Counted from the first letter of the stretch, positions 17,052 to 26,488 are shown. The stretch is 64,000 nt of DNA from Actinacidiphila bryophytorum (GCF_016916835.1 NZ_JAFFIX010000003.1:310001-374000), one strand, 5' to 3'. A program made the numbers and translations. Notes: generated by a model not told the origin, from the sequence alone.

Positions 17052-18239
17052 ATGAGCAACCTGCCTTCCCCCCAGAGCCCGGGACCCGACGAGCCCGCCG
17101 TCCGCCAGGCGCCGTCCGGTTACGCACGCAAGCCGCGGGTCGCCGTCGTCTTCGGCGGCCGCAGCTCCGAGCACGGTGTCTCGGTGGTGACCGCGGCAAG
17201 CCTGCTGCGCGCCATCGACCGCACCAAGTACGACGTCCTGCCCATCGGCATCACCACCGAGGGCCGCTGGGCGCTGACCGCCGACGAGCCCGACCGGATG
17301 GCCATCGCCGACCGGCGGATGCCCACCGTCGAGCAGGTCGCCGACCACGAGGGCGCCGTCGTCCTGCCGGTCGACCCGGCAAGCCGCGAGGTCGTCTACA
17401 CCGAGGCCGGCGCGGTGCCCAAGGCACTGGGCGAGGTCGACGTGGTCTTCCCGCTGCTGCACGGCCCCTACGGTGAGGACGGCACCCTGCAGGGTCTGCT
17501 CGAACTCTCCGGCGTCCCCTACGTCGGCGCGGGCGTGCTCGCCTCCGCCGTCGGCATGGACAAGGAGTACATGAAGCGGATCTTCACCTCCTTCGGCCTG
17601 GCCGTCGGCCCCTACACCGTGGTCCGCCCGCGGGAGTGGGACCGCGACCCGGCCGCCGTCCGCGAACGCCTCACCGGCTTCGCCGCCGAGCACGGCTGGC
17701 CGCTGTTCGTGAAGCCCGCCCGCGGCGGCTCCTCGTTCGGCATCAGCAAGGTCGACGGCCCCGAAGGGCTCGACGCGGCCATCGCCGAGGCCCGCAGGCA
17801 CGACCCCAAGCTGGTGGTCGAGGCGCTGCTGCGCGGCCGCGAGATCGAGTGCGCGGTGCTGGAGTTCGAGGACGGGCCGCGCGCGTCGGTGCCCGCCGAG
17901 ATCCCGCCGGTCACCACCCACGCCTTCTACGACTTCGAGGCGAAGTACATCGACTCGGCGGAAGGCGTCGTGCCGGCGCCGCTCACCCCCGAGCAGACCG
18001 CCGAGGTGCAGCGGCTCGCGGTGGCCGCCTTCGAGGCCGCGTCCTGCGAGGGCCTGGTGCGGGCGGACTTCTTCCTGCTGGACAGCGGCGAGTTCGTGAT
18101 CAACGAGATCAACACCATGCCGGGCTTCACCCCGATCTCGATGTACCCGCGGATGTGGCAGGAGAGCGGCGTGGACTACCCCGAGCTGGTCGACCGGCTC
18201 ATCCAGGCGGCACTGCGGCGCTCCACCGGGCTGCGCTGA
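17052..18239 (+). CDS. ddlA: D-alanine--D-alanine ligase
   Basis: 395-aa ATP-grasp ligase making the D-Ala-D-Ala end of peptidoglycan precursors. Seen: FGGRSSEHGVSVVTA near 34-48, PLLHGPYGEDGTLQG, the ATP lysine region FVKPARGGSSFGISKV and the Mg2+-binding INEINTMPGFTPISMYP near the end. A Pro-rich N-terminal tail of about 25 residues precedes the domain. The tyrosine in ISMYP is typical of true D-Ala-D-Ala ligases, not VanA-type D-Ala-D-Lac ligases. Follows gpsA by 12 nt and ends at a terminator. Confidence 0.96.
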   Translation: MSNLPSPQSPGPDEPAVRQAPSGYARKPRVAVVFGGRSSEHGVSVVTAASLLRAIDRTKYDVLPIGITTEGRWALTADEPDRMAIADRRMPTVEQVADHEGAVVLPVDPASREVVYTEAGAVPKALGEVDVVFPLLHGPYGEDGTLQGLLELSGVPYVGAGVLASAVGMDKEYMKRIFTSFGLAVGPYTVVRPREWDRDPAAVRERLTGFAAEHGWPLFVKPARGGSSFGISKVDGPEGLDAAIAEARRHDPKLVVEALLRGREIECAVLEFEDGPRASVPAEIPPVTTHAFYDFEAKYIDSAEGVVPAPLTPEQTAEVQRLAVAAFEAASCEGLVRADFFLLDSGEFVINEINTMPGFTPISMYPRMWQESGVDYPELVDRLIQAALRRSTGLR

Positions 18240-18250
18240 AACGTCCCTGC

Positions 18251-18275
18251 GGCCCCGCGGCCCACCCGCGGGGCC
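18251..18275. terminator. Bidirectional terminator between ddlA and the DUF3515 gene
   Basis: Perfect 10-bp stem, GGCCCCGCGG with CCGCGGGGCC, 5-nt loop, in the 36-nt gap between two convergent genes. Confidence 0.65.
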
Positions 18276-18758
18276 TCACAGTTCGGGGATCGTCTTCTTC
18301 ACGGCGGCGGCGAGGTCGGTGAGCGGACCGATGTCGACGGCGTGCTCCTTCGGCAGCCGCACCTCGACGTACGCCAGGCGCAGCGTCGTGGTGAGCACCA
18401 GCGAACCGCCCGACCCCTTCTCGACCGACCAGCTCACCCCGTCCGCGTCGACACCGTCGGCCTCGGGATCGTCGTCGACCGCCGGTCGCGGCACCCCGCA
18501 GCGCAGTACGATCGCCGGGTCCCCCCACCCGGTGACCAGCTCGGAGCGCGACCCCACACCATGCCGCGACAGCCCCTGGACCTTCTGCGGCAGCGCGTCG
18601 TGCAGCGCACGGCAGTAGCCGGCGGTACGCGCGTCAGGAACCGGTACGGCGACGGCGCCGTCACCGCTACCGGACGTCGCGAAACCGTAGGCCGCCGCCG
18701 CGGCAAGGCACGCGACGGCGGACACGTTGATGAGAACCACCCGGTGGAAGAGCGCCAC
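18276..18758 (-). CDS. DUF3515 membrane-anchored protein
   Basis: 160-aa DUF3515 protein, an actinobacterial family of unknown function. An N-terminal hydrophobic segment (about 7-28, VVLINVSAVACLAAAAAYGF) is a signal anchor; a cysteine follows AVA but the lipobox is weak. The rest is extracytoplasmic and has YCRALHDALPQKV, a cysteine in IVLRCGVPRP and the WSVEKG region typical of the family. GTG start. Convergent with ddlA, next to the AsnC-domain gene. A cell-envelope role is inferred only from location. Confidence 0.85.
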   Translation of the reverse strand: MALFHRVVLINVSAVACLAAAAAYGFATSGSGDGAVAVPVPDARTAGYCRALHDALPQKVQGLSRHGVGSRSELVTGWGDPAIVLRCGVPRPAVDDDPEADGVDADGVSWSVEKGSGGSLVLTTTLRLAYVEVRLPKEHAVDIGPLTDLAAAVKKTIPEL

Positions 18759-18777
18759 CGGGCGAGCATATCGGGGG

Positions 18778-19011
18778 CTAGATATGGACCACGGGACAGG
18801 TCAGGGTTCGGGTGATGCCGTCCACCTGCTGGACCCTGGCGACCACCATCCGGCCGAGTTCGTCGACCGTGTCCGCCTGGGCCCTGACGATGACGTCATA
18901 GGGACCCGTGACGTCCTCGGCCTGGATGACACCGTCGATCTTGGAGATCACCTCCGCTACTGCCGAGGCCTTGCCGACCTCGGTCTGGATCAGGATGTAG
19001 GCCTGTACCAC
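18778..19011 (-). CDS. Stand-alone Lrp/AsnC effector-binding domain protein
   Basis: 77-aa protein made only of the AsnC ligand-binding (RAM) fold; there is no helix-turn-helix. The sequence VQAYILIQTEVGKA, VTGPYDVIVRAQADTVDELG and RTLTCPVVHI covers the complete beta-alpha-beta-beta-alpha-beta unit. Such proteins may bind amino acids or partner with Lrp regulators. GTG at 19011 is chosen because GGAGG lies 4 nt before it and the family begins here; an upstream in-frame start has no ribosome site. Divergent from thiL. Confidence 0.9.
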   Translation of the reverse strand: MVQAYILIQTEVGKASAVAEVISKIDGVIQAEDVTGPYDVIVRAQADTVDELGRMVVARVQQVDGITRTLTCPVVHI

Positions 19012-19169
19012 GGAACCTCCAGGGCGGCTACGAGGATCATGTGGGAAGGGGGACGCCACGTTATCGCGTCGTCGCGCACAGCGGGGAGACCCGCGCGGTA
19101 CCTGACCCCCGTATTGACGGGAAACACGCAGCAGAACCGGCGAATGCCGAGACCTAAGGGGACGATGAG

Positions 19170-20135
19170 ATGAAGGGGACTGTGGGCGAGTTGGGGGAGT
19201 TCGGGCTCATCAGGGAACTGACCTCCCGCCTCACCTCGACCCCGGCCGTGAAAATCGGCCCCGGTGACGACGCGGCCGTCGTCACCGCGCCCGACCGGCG
19301 GGTGGTGGCCACCACCGACATCCTGGTCGAAGGACGGCACTTCCGCCGCGACTGGTCCACCGCCTACGACGTCGGCCGCAAGGCCGCCGCGCAGAACCTC
19401 GCCGACATCGCCGCCATGGGCGCCGTCCCCACCGCCGTGCTGCTCGGCCTGGTCGTCCCCACCGACCTGCCCGCCACCTGGCCCATCGAGCTGATGGACG
19501 GCATCCGCGACGAGTGCCAGGTCGCCGGCGCTGCCGTCGTCGGCGGCGACGTCGTCCGCGGCGACACCATCACCGTCGCCGTCACCGCACTGGGTGACCT
19601 GCGCAACCGCAGTGCCGTCACCCGATCGGGGGCGCGTCCCGGCGACGTCGTCGCCGTCACCGGCTGGCTCGGCTGGTCCGCCGCAGGGCTCGCCGTCCTC
19701 TCCCGCGGCTTCCGCTCCCCGCGCGCCTTCGTCGAGGCCCACCGCCGCCCCGAGCCCCCGTACCACGCGGGACCCGCGGCCGCGGAACTCGGCGCCACCG
19801 CCATGACCGACGTCAGCGACGGCCTGGTCGCCGACCTCGGCCACATCGCCGCGGCCAGCGGCGCCGACATCGACCTGCGGTCCGCCGCCGTCGACGTGCC
19901 CGCGCAGATGACCGACATCGGCACCGCCGTCGGCGTCGACCCGCTGCACTGGGTGCTCACCGGCGGCGAGGACCACGCCATCGTCGCCACCTTCCCGCCC
20001 GACGTGAAACTGCCCGCCCGCTGGCGGGTCATCGGCTCGGTCACCGCACCCGCAGGACGCACCCCGCAGGTCACCGTCGACGGCGCCCCCTGGGAGAAGG
20101 CCGGCGGCTGGGACCACTTCGGCGACGACGCGTGA
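19170..20135 (+). CDS. thiL: Thiamine-monophosphate kinase
   Basis: 321-aa PurM-like kinase that phosphorylates thiamine monophosphate to the active diphosphate. Landmarks: [13 protein letters not shown] near the start, [11 protein letters not shown] near 31-41 (Mg2+/ATP loop), the DILVEGRHF segment, [10 protein letters not shown] near 77-86, GGDVVRGD near 127-134 and [13 protein letters not shown] near 213-225. ATG at 19170 lies 8-9 nt after AAGGGGA. thiD overlaps by 4 nt, an arrangement common in Streptomyces. Confidence 0.96.
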   Translation: MKGTVGELGEFGLIRELTSRLTSTPAVKIGPGDDAAVVTAPDRRVVATTDILVEGRHFRRDWSTAYDVGRKAAAQNLADIAAMGAVPTAVLLGLVVPTDLPATWPIELMDGIRDECQVAGAAVVGGDVVRGDTITVAVTALGDLRNRSAVTRSGARPGDVVAVTGWLGWSAAGLAVLSRGFRSPRAFVEAHRRPEPPYHAGPAAAELGATAMTDVSDGLVADLGHIAAASGADIDLRSAAVDVPAQMTDIGTAVGVDPLHWVLTGGEDHAIVATFPPDVKLPARWRVIGSVTAPAGRTPQVTVDGAPWEKAGGWDHFGDDA

Positions 20136-20953
20136 ACCGTCCGCCCGCCCGGGTGCTCACCGTCGCCGGTTCCGACTCCGGCGGCGGTGCCGGCATACAG
20201 GCCGACCTCAAGACCATGCTCGCCCTCGGCGCCCACGGCATGAGCGTCGTCACCGCCGTCACCGCGCAGAACTCCCTCGGCGTGCACGGCACCTGGGACC
20301 TGCCGCAGGGGGCGGTACGCGCGCAGTTCCGCGCCGTCGTCGACGACATCGGGGTCCAGGCCGTCAAGACCGGCATGCTCGGCTCCGCCGCACTCGCCGG
20401 CACCGTCGCCGACCTGCTCACCGGGCTCGACGTGCCCGTCGTCGTGGACCCGGTCGGCACCTCCAAGCACGGCGACGCCCTGCTGCGCGGCGACGCCCCC
20501 GACGTCGTCCGCCGCAGACTCCTCCCGCTGGCCACCGTCGCCACGCCCAACCTGGACGAGGTGACCCGGCTCACCGGCATCACCGTCACCGACCAGGAGG
20601 GCATGCGGGCCGCCGCCGACGCCGTACTGGCCTGCGGCCCGCGCTGGGTGCTCGTCAAGGGCGGCCACCTGCCCGACGCCGAGCAGTACGCCGAGTGCGC
20701 CGACCTGCTCTCCGACGGCCGCACCGAACGCTGGTACCACGCCCCCCGATACCCCAACCGCCACACCCACGGCACCGGCTGCACCCTGGCCAGCGCACTG
20801 GCCACCTGCCTCGCCCAGGGCCACGACGTGCCCACCGCGGTCGGCCTCGCCAAGTCCTACGTCACCGGCGCCATCGCCGCCGGCTTCCCCCTCGGCGCCG
20901 GCATCGGCCCCGTCGACCACGGCTGGCAGGCCAGGTCCCTGCGGACGGGGTGA
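20132..20953 (+). CDS. thiD: Hydroxymethylpyrimidine/phosphomethylpyrimidine kinase
   Basis: 273-aa ribokinase-fold kinase for the pyrimidine half of thiamine. It has [21 protein letters not shown] near 5-25 (substrate site), [25 protein letters not shown] and the C-terminal anion-hole motif [14 protein letters not shown] near 212-225. Its GTG overlaps the thiL stop. The dual (HMP and HMP-P) specificity is typical of ThiD but is not proven here. Confidence 0.96.
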   Translation: MNRPPARVLTVAGSDSGGGAGIQADLKTMLALGAHGMSVVTAVTAQNSLGVHGTWDLPQGAVRAQFRAVVDDIGVQAVKTGMLGSAALAGTVADLLTGLDVPVVVDPVGTSKHGDALLRGDAPDVVRRRLLPLATVATPNLDEVTRLTGITVTDQEGMRAAADAVLACGPRWVLVKGGHLPDAEQYAECADLLSDGRTERWYHAPRYPNRHTHGTGCTLASALATCLAQGHDVPTAVGLAKSYVTGAIAAGFPLGAGIGPVDHGWQARSLRTG

Positions 20954-20960
20954 CGCCGAA

Positions 20961-20990
20961 AAGCCGGCCCACCGCGAGGTGGACCGGCTT
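20961..20990. terminator. Terminator between thiD and rpmB
   Basis: AAGCCGGCCCACC and GGTGGACCGGCTT form a 13-nt stem with one mismatch around a GCGA tetraloop, in the gap between the convergent thiD and rpmB genes. Confidence 0.7.
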
Positions 20991-21048
20991 CCTGAGAGCC
21001 GGACGGCTGCGCCGCTGCGAGAACGCGTCAGCGCGGAGGGGTCACGCG

Positions 21049-21234
21049 CTAGCGCGAGACCTTGCCGGCCTTGATGCACGAGGTGCAGACATTGAGCCGC
21101 TTCGGCGTCTTCCCCACGACCGCGCGCACCCGCTGGATGTTGGGGTTCCAACGGCGCGGGGTACGGCGGTGCGAGTGGGAAATGCTGTTGCCGAAGCCCG
21201 GCCCCTTGCCGCAGACGTCGCAGTTGGCAGCCAC
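21049..21234 (-). CDS. rpmB: 50S ribosomal protein L28
   Basis: 61-aa L28. It contains [20 protein letters not shown] with one CxxC and [14 protein letters not shown] with a second, so this is the zinc-binding (C+) form. Start GTG at 21234 follows GGAG by 7 nt and opens the family sequence. Many streptomycetes also have a zinc-independent L28 elsewhere, controlled by Zur; this copy would be the zinc-replete one. Monocistronic. Confidence 0.97.
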   Translation of the reverse strand: MAANCDVCGKGPGFGNSISHSHRRTPRRWNPNIQRVRAVVGKTPKRLNVCTSCIKAGKVSR

Positions 21235-21766
21235 GGGACACTCCAAAGACTTCAGATGCATTTACGAGGAAAAGCCCGGGAGAGCCCCAGGCAACCGGAG
21301 CAGCATACAACGGCTGCGCCTATGCAACGAAACTACCACGCCCCCGGGGGTCCCCCGGCCCCCTCCCGCCGGTGCGCGGCTCGTCTCGCGGTTCCCCGAG
21401 CCCCTGCGTGGGTGCCACTTGCTGTGGCGTTGCCTTCTTCCCGCCGTCGTGGCCGGTCGCGCAGTTCCCCGCGCCCCTGGTTGTTGCCCTCTTCCCACAG
21501 AAGCGGGCGCCTTTAGGCGGCGCCGTCTGCCTGCGCAGGGTGAGCGTTTTTCAGGAGGCGCCCTCTGGGCAGGAAGGGGGAGCGTTTTTCAGGGGCGCGG
21601 GGAACTGGCGCCCAGCCCGAGGAGCGGGAAAGCAGGCAACGCCACAGCAAGTGGCAATCGCCGAGGGGCTCGGGGAACCGCGAGACGAGCCGACCACCCG
21701 GGGGAAGGGGGAGCCCGGGGGCCGGGGCGGCTAGGCTCGGAGAAATCGCTCTCCGCAGGAGGTTTC
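21235..21766. other. 532-nt intergenic region dominated by a long palindrome
   Basis: No protein-coding signal. The region between divergent rpmB and the DAK gene is filled by inverted copies of an abundant Streptomyces intergenic motif and by other inverted and direct repeats. It must also carry the rpmB promoter. TAGGCT at 21732-21737 is a possible -10 box for the DAK gene. Confidence 0.75.
21378..21691. repeat. Long imperfect inverted repeat (57-bp outer arms)
   Basis: Outer arms 21378-21434 and 21635-21691 are reverse complements over 57 bp, differing only in one 7-nt block. Inside them, 21455-21480 (GCGCAGTTCCCCGCGCCCC type) and 21590-21617 form a second inverted pair. The centre also has two direct copies of GAGCGTTTTTCAGG (21542 and 21580). 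RNA from this DNA could fold into a very long cruciform or hairpin. Confidence 0.85.
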
Positions 21767-23563
21767 GTGCCGCCCTCGCTCGCCGCACCCCAGGTGCGCA
21801 CTTGGTGCCGGCTCGCCCTCGCGGCCCTGGGCCTGGCCCGGGAGGAGATCGACGCGATCAACGTCTACCCCGTCGCCGACGGCGACACCGGCACGAACCT
21901 CTACCTGACCGTGGAGTCCGCGGCCCAGAGCGTCGAGGCCGTCTTCGACGCCCATGCGGCGGCGGACCCGGTGGCGGGGCCGACGCTGCCGGAGGCCTTC
22001 CGGGCGATGTCGCACGGCGCCCTCATCGGTGCCCGGGGCAATTCCGGCACGATCCTGGCCCAGCTCCTGCGCGGCATGAACGAGCCGCTCACCGCGGGCG
22101 GCAGCCCGGATGCCGACGCCCTGCGCCGCGCCCTGCGCTCGGCGGCGGACTCCGCGTACGAGGCGGTCGCCCACCCGCAGGAGGGCACGATACTGACGGT
22201 GGCGAGCGCGGCGGCGGACGCGGCGCAGGCGGCGGACGGCGGCCTGGCCGAGGTGGTGCGCGCGGCCCACGCCGGCGCCCGTGCCGCCCTGGCGGCGACC
22301 CCCGGGCAGCTCGGCCCGCTGCGGGCGGCCGGTGTGGTGGACGCCGGCGGCCTCGGCCTGGTCGCGGTTCTGGCGGCGCTGTCCGACGCGGTGACCGGTG
22401 ACCCGCCGAGCGCCACGTCGACGGCGCCGGGTGCGGGCACGTCGTTCCTGCCGGGCACGGTGGGCGACGTCGCGGTGACCGGCGACCCGGCGACCGTGCC
22501 GGGCGCGGGCACCTCGTCGGTGCCGGGTGCGGGCACGTCGTTCCTGCCGGGCACGGTGGGCGACGTCGCGGTGACCGGCGACCCGGCGACCGTGCCGGGC
22601 GCGGGCACCTCGTCGGTGCCGGGTACGGCGGCCGACGTCGAGACCTGCGCGGTCGTCGGCGGGCCGGCCTTCGAGGTGATCTACCTGCTGGAGGCGTCCG
22701 CGGCAGCGGTCCCGGCGCTGCGCGAGCGCCTCGACGGCCTCGGGGACTCGCTCGTCGTCGTCGGCGGCGACGGCCTGTGGAACGTGCATGTGCACGTCGA
22801 CGACGTGGGCGCCGCCATCGAGGCGGGCATCGACGCCGGGCGGCCGTATCGGATCCGTGTGACGCACTTCGGGGAGCAGGCGGGGCGTACCGCGGAGCGC
22901 CACGAGCGGGCCGTGGTGGCCCTGGTGCGGGGCGACGGGATGGCGCAGCTGTGCGCGCAGGCCGGCGCGACGGTGCTGGCGCTGCGCCCGGGCGAGCCGC
23001 CGGCCAGCGGTGAGATCGCCGCCGCGATCCGCAGGGCGCGCGCCCGCGAGGTGATACTGCTGCCGAACGACACCGAGCTGCGGCCCGCCGCCGGCGCCGC
23101 GGTGGAGCAGGCGCGCGCTGACGGCGTGCGGGTCGCCCTGATCCCCACCCGCTCCGCGGTCCAGGGCATCGCGGCGCTTGCCGTCCACGAGCCCTCCCGC
23201 CGCTTCGACGAGGACGTCGTCGCGATGACGTCCGCGGCCGGTGCCACCCGATACGCGGAGGTCGCCGTCGCCGAGCACGAGTCGTGGACGATGGCGGGGG
23301 TCTGCCAGGCGGGCGACGTCCTCGGCCTGATCGACGGCGACGTGGCGGTGATCGGCGCCGACGTCGCGGACACCGCCGTCCACGTCCTGGACCGGATGCT
23401 GGCGGCCGGCGGCGAGATGGTGACCCTGGTGCTGGGCGCGACCGCGCCGCCCGGGCTCGCCGACCGCCTGGAGTCGCACGTCCGCGACCGGCACCTGGCG
23501 GTGGACACGGTGACGTACCAGGGCGGGCAGGCGGCCTGCCCGCTGCTGATCGGCGTGGAGTAG
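21767..23563 (+). CDS. DAK2/FakA-like kinase-domain protein
   Basis: 598-aa protein of the YloV/FakA type. The N-terminal DhaL domain (about 1-200) has NVYPVADGDTGTNLYLT, whose Asp residues bind Mg-ATP, plus SHGALIGARGNSGTIL and GVVDAGGLGLV. The C-terminal part (about 295-598) matches the FakA middle and C-terminal domains (FEVIYLLEA, LGDSLVVVGGDGLWNVHVHVDD). FakA phosphorylates fatty acids bound by DegV-like FakB; that role is inferred. Between them lies a linker with an exact tandem duplication. GTG start 4 nt after AGGAGG. recG follows, as in other actinobacteria and firmicutes. Confidence 0.9.
   Translation: MPPSLAAPQVRTWCRLALAALGLAREEIDAINVYPVADGDTGTNLYLTVESAAQSVEAVFDAHAAADPVAGPTLPEAFRAMSHGALIGARGNSGTILAQLLRGMNEPLTAGGSPDADALRRALRSAADSAYEAVAHPQEGTILTVASAAADAAQAADGGLAEVVRAAHAGARAALAATPGQLGPLRAAGVVDAGGLGLVAVLAALSDAVTGDPPSATSTAPGAGTSFLPGTVGDVAVTGDPATVPGAGTSSVPGAGTSFLPGTVGDVAVTGDPATVPGAGTSSVPGTAADVETCAVVGGPAFEVIYLLEASAAAVPALRERLDGLGDSLVVVGGDGLWNVHVHVDDVGAAIEAGIDAGRPYRIRVTHFGEQAGRTAERHERAVVALVRGDGMAQLCAQAGATVLALRPGEPPASGEIAAAIRRARAREVILLPNDTELRPAAGAAVEQARADGVRVALIPTRSAVQGIAALAVHEPSRRFDEDVVAMTSAAGATRYAEVAVAEHESWTMAGVCQAGDVLGLIDGDVAVIGADVADTAVHVLDRMLAAGGEMVTLVLGATAPPGLADRLESHVRDRHLAVDTVTYQGGQAACPLLIGVE
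22427..22624 (+). repeat. Exact 96-bp tandem duplication in the DAK gene
   Basis: Units 22427-22522 and 22523-22618 are identical, followed by the first 6 bp of a third. The period is 32 codons, so the frame is kept. Each unit encodes a Gly/Thr/Val/Pro-rich linker segment (PGAGTSFLPGTVGDVAVTGD and onwards). Identity at synonymous sites points to a recent duplication. Confidence 0.92.
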
Positions 23564-23617
23564 CCACCTGCTGCCGGGCCGCGGTTTTGTCAGGGGTGTG
23601 CGCCAAGATGGGGAGCG

Positions 23618-25837
23618 ATGACTGGCAACCCGTTGGACGAACCGCTGCGCAAGATCGTCGGGGACCGCACCGCCAAGGTGCTCGGCGAGCACCTCGGCCT
23701 GCACACCACAGGCGACCTGCTGCACCACTACCCGCGCCGCTATGCCGAGCGCGGTGAGCTGACCCGCCTGGCCGACCTGCCGGTCGACGAGTACGTGACG
23801 GTGGTCGCGCAGATCTCCAAGGCGGACAAGCGGACGTACGGCGGCGGCTCCGGCGTACGCCTCGAAGTCGTGGTCAGCGACGGCAGCGGCACCCTGACGC
23901 TGGTGTTCTTCAGCAAGGCCGCGCATGCGCACGCGCACCGGCTGATCCCGGGCCGCCGCGGGATGTTCTCCGGCAAGGTGTCGGTCTTCAACCGCACCCG
24001 GCAGCTCGCGCACCCCGACTACCAGCTGCTGGACGCCGACGACGCGGGCGACGCGGGCGACGCGACCGTCGCGGCTGTCGACGCATTCGCCAACCGGCTG
24101 ATCCCGCTGTATCCGGCGTGCAAGCAGATCACCTCGTGGAAGATCGCGCAGGCCGTGGAGACCGCGCTGAACTCGCTGGAGGGCACCGGCTGGGCGGGCG
24201 TCGGCGAACCGCTGCCCGACCAGCTGCGCGCCTCCCGCGGCCTTGCCTCGCTGCCCGAGGCGCTGGAGAAGGTGCACCGGCCGCGTACCAAGGCCGACAT
24301 CGGCGCGGCCAGGGACCGGCTGCGCTGGGACGAGGCGTTCGTGCTGCAGGTCGCGCTGGCGCGGCGGCGGGCCGCGGAGTCCGCGCTGCCCGCGGTGCCG
24401 CGCCGCCCGGCCGCCGACGGGCTGCTCGCGGCCTTCGACGCGAAGCTGCCCTTCACCCTCACCGACGGCCAGCGCACCGTCTCCGCCGAGGTCTTCGCCG
24501 ACCTGGCCACCGACCACCCGATGCACCGGCTGCTGCAGGGCGAGGTCGGCTCGGGCAAGACCCTGGTGGCGCTGCGCGCGATGCTCGGCGTGGTCGACGC
24601 GGGCGGGCAGGCCGCGATGCTCGCGCCGACCGAGGTGCTCGCGCAGCAGCACCACCGCTCCGTCACCGAGATGATGGGCGAGCTGGCGGAGTCCGCCGGC
24701 ATGCTCGGCGGCTCGGAGCTGGGCACCAAGGTGGTGCTGCTGACCGGTTCCATGGGCACCGCCGCCCGCCGGCAGGCGCTGCTTGACCTCGTCACGGGCG
24801 AGGCGGGCATCGTGGTGGGCACCCACGCGCTGATCGAGGACAAGGTCAAGTTCCATGACCTGGGGCTCGTCGTGGTCGACGAGCAGCACCGCTTCGGGGT
24901 CGAGCAGCGCGACGCGCTGCGGGCCAAGGCGCCGCAGCCGCCGCATCTGCTGGTGATGACGGCGACCCCGATCCCGCGGACCGTCGCGATGACGGTCTTC
25001 GGCGACCTGGAGACCTCGGTGCTCGACCAGCTGCCCGCCGGCCGTTCGCCGATCGCGACCCATGTCGTACCGGCGGCGGAGAAGCCGCACTTCCTCAGCA
25101 GGGCCTGGGAGCGGGTGCGCGAGGAGGTCGAGGGCGGGCACCAGGCGTATGTGGTGTGCCCGCGGATCGGCGACGACGAGGACGCCAAGGCGGCGGCGAA
25201 GAAGGCCGACGACGCCGAGCGCAGGCCGCCGCTGGCGGTGCTGGAGGTCGCCGAGCAGATCGCCGCGGGACCGCTGGCCGGCCTGCGGGTCGAGGTGCTG
25301 CACGGCAGGATGGCGCCGGACGCCAAGGACGACGTGATGCGGCGCTTCGCGGCCGGCGAGGTGGACGTGCTGGTGGCGACCACGGTGATCGAGGTCGGCG
25401 TCAACGTGCCCAACGCCACCGCCATGGTGATCATGGACGCGGACCGCTTCGGCGTCTCGCAGCTGCACCAGTTGCGCGGCCGGGTCGGCCGCGGGTCGGC
25501 GGCCGGGCTGTGCCTGCTGGTCTCCGAGGCGCCCGAGGCGAGCCCGGCGCGCGGCAGGCTCGACGCGGTCGCCGGCACCCTGGACGGCTTCGAGCTGTCC
25601 GAGATCGACCTGCAGCAGCGCCGCGAGGGCGACGTGCTCGGCCAGGCCCAGTCCGGCAGCCGCTCCAGCCTGCGGATGCTGACGGTGATCGACGACCGGG
25701 AGATCATCGAGCAGGCCCGGCAGGAGGCCGTCGCCGTGGTGTCGGCCGACCCCGAGCTGACCGGCCACCCCGACCTGCGCAGCGCCCTCGACAGCCTGCT
25801 GGACGCGGACCGCGAGCAGTATCTGGACAAGGGCTGA
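23618..25837 (+). CDS. recG: ATP-dependent DNA helicase RecG
   Basis: 739-aa superfamily 2 helicase that remodels stalled forks and Holliday junctions. The N-terminal wedge/OB domain (about 1-170) begins with the HhH-like LGLHTTGDLLHHYPRRY. Helicase motifs: Walker A GEVGSGKT near 309-316, APTEVLAQQH, DEQHRFGVEQR (DExH box), MTATPIPRT, and GRVGRGSAAGLCLL near the end. Normal length. It begins 54 nt after the DAK gene and is followed by rsmD. Confidence 0.97.
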   Translation: MTGNPLDEPLRKIVGDRTAKVLGEHLGLHTTGDLLHHYPRRYAERGELTRLADLPVDEYVTVVAQISKADKRTYGGGSGVRLEVVVSDGSGTLTLVFFSKAAHAHAHRLIPGRRGMFSGKVSVFNRTRQLAHPDYQLLDADDAGDAGDATVAAVDAFANRLIPLYPACKQITSWKIAQAVETALNSLEGTGWAGVGEPLPDQLRASRGLASLPEALEKVHRPRTKADIGAARDRLRWDEAFVLQVALARRRAAESALPAVPRRPAADGLLAAFDAKLPFTLTDGQRTVSAEVFADLATDHPMHRLLQGEVGSGKTLVALRAMLGVVDAGGQAAMLAPTEVLAQQHHRSVTEMMGELAESAGMLGGSELGTKVVLLTGSMGTAARRQALLDLVTGEAGIVVGTHALIEDKVKFHDLGLVVVDEQHRFGVEQRDALRAKAPQPPHLLVMTATPIPRTVAMTVFGDLETSVLDQLPAGRSPIATHVVPAAEKPHFLSRAWERVREEVEGGHQAYVVCPRIGDDEDAKAAAKKADDAERRPPLAVLEVAEQIAAGPLAGLRVEVLHGRMAPDAKDDVMRRFAAGEVDVLVATTVIEVGVNVPNATAMVIMDADRFGVSQLHQLRGRVGRGSAAGLCLLVSEAPEASPARGRLDAVAGTLDGFELSEIDLQQRREGDVLGQAQSGSRSSLRMLTVIDDREIIEQARQEAVAVVSADPELTGHPDLRSALDSLLDADREQYLDKG

Positions 25838-25906
25838 GGCGGCAGCGGGAGCCGGACCGGCGCGGGCGGATAGGCTGCGGAGCGTGACGCGAAGGGTGGG
25901 CAGCAG

Positions 25907-26488
25907 ATGACGCGGGTGATCGCCGGGGCGGCCGGCGGCCGGCGGCTGGCCGTACCGCCGGGCACCGCGACCCGGCCGACGTCGGACCGGGCCAAGGAGG
26001 GCCTGTTCTCCACGCTGGAGTCGCTGCGCGGCACCCTGGTGGGGGCCAGGTTCATGGACCTGTACGGCGGTTCCGGCGCTGTCGGCCTCGAAGCGCTCTC
26101 GCGCGGCGCCGCGCATGTGCTGCTCGCCGAGTCCGACCCGCGGGCGGCCCGCACGATCCGGGAGAACGCCGCCGCGATCGGCCTGCCGGGCGCCGAGGTG
26201 CGGGCCGGCCGGGCCGAGAAGGTCGTCGCCGTGGCGCCGCCCGCCGAGCCGTACGACGTGGTCTTCCTCGACCCGCCCTACGACACCCCGGACGCGGACC
26301 TGCGGGAGATCCTGCTCACACTCGGCACCGGCGGCTGGCTCGCACAGGACACACTCGTCACCGTGGAACGCAGGACCCGGGGCGGTGCCTTCGACTGGCC
26401 GGCCGGATTCGAAGCACTGCGCTCCCGGCGGTACGGCGAGGCGACTCTTTGGTACGGTCGCGCCGCCCAAGTTACCGCCGGGTCATGA
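25907..26488 (+). CDS. rsmD: 16S rRNA (guanine966-N2)-methyltransferase
   Basis: 193-aa Rossmann methyltransferase of the RsmD family acting on assembled 30S subunits. It has RVIAGAAGGRRLAVPPG at the start, RPTSDRAKEGLFS near 24-36, the SAM site MDLYGGSGAVGLEALSRGA near 48-66 and the catalytic VFLDPPYD near 125-132. The ATG at 25907 is used; a GTG 24 nt upstream is possible. It leads directly to coaD, the usual order in bacteria. Confidence 0.95.
   Translation: MTRVIAGAAGGRRLAVPPGTATRPTSDRAKEGLFSTLESLRGTLVGARFMDLYGGSGAVGLEALSRGAAHVLLAESDPRAARTIRENAAAIGLPGAEVRAGRAEKVVAVAPPAEPYDVVFLDPPYDTPDADLREILLTLGTGGWLAQDTLVTVERRTRGGAFDWPAGFEALRSRRYGEATLWYGRAAQVTAGS

Noticed and set aside
22427..22624. CRISPR-like array
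   Set aside because: The units are directly adjacent with no spacers and lie inside a coding frame; it is a simple tandem duplication.
21731..26470. A 1579-codon antisense frame opposite the DAK gene, recG and rsmD
   Set aside because: Same GC artefact: the plus-strand genes have clear motifs, while the antisense product is Arg/Gly-rich with no family features.
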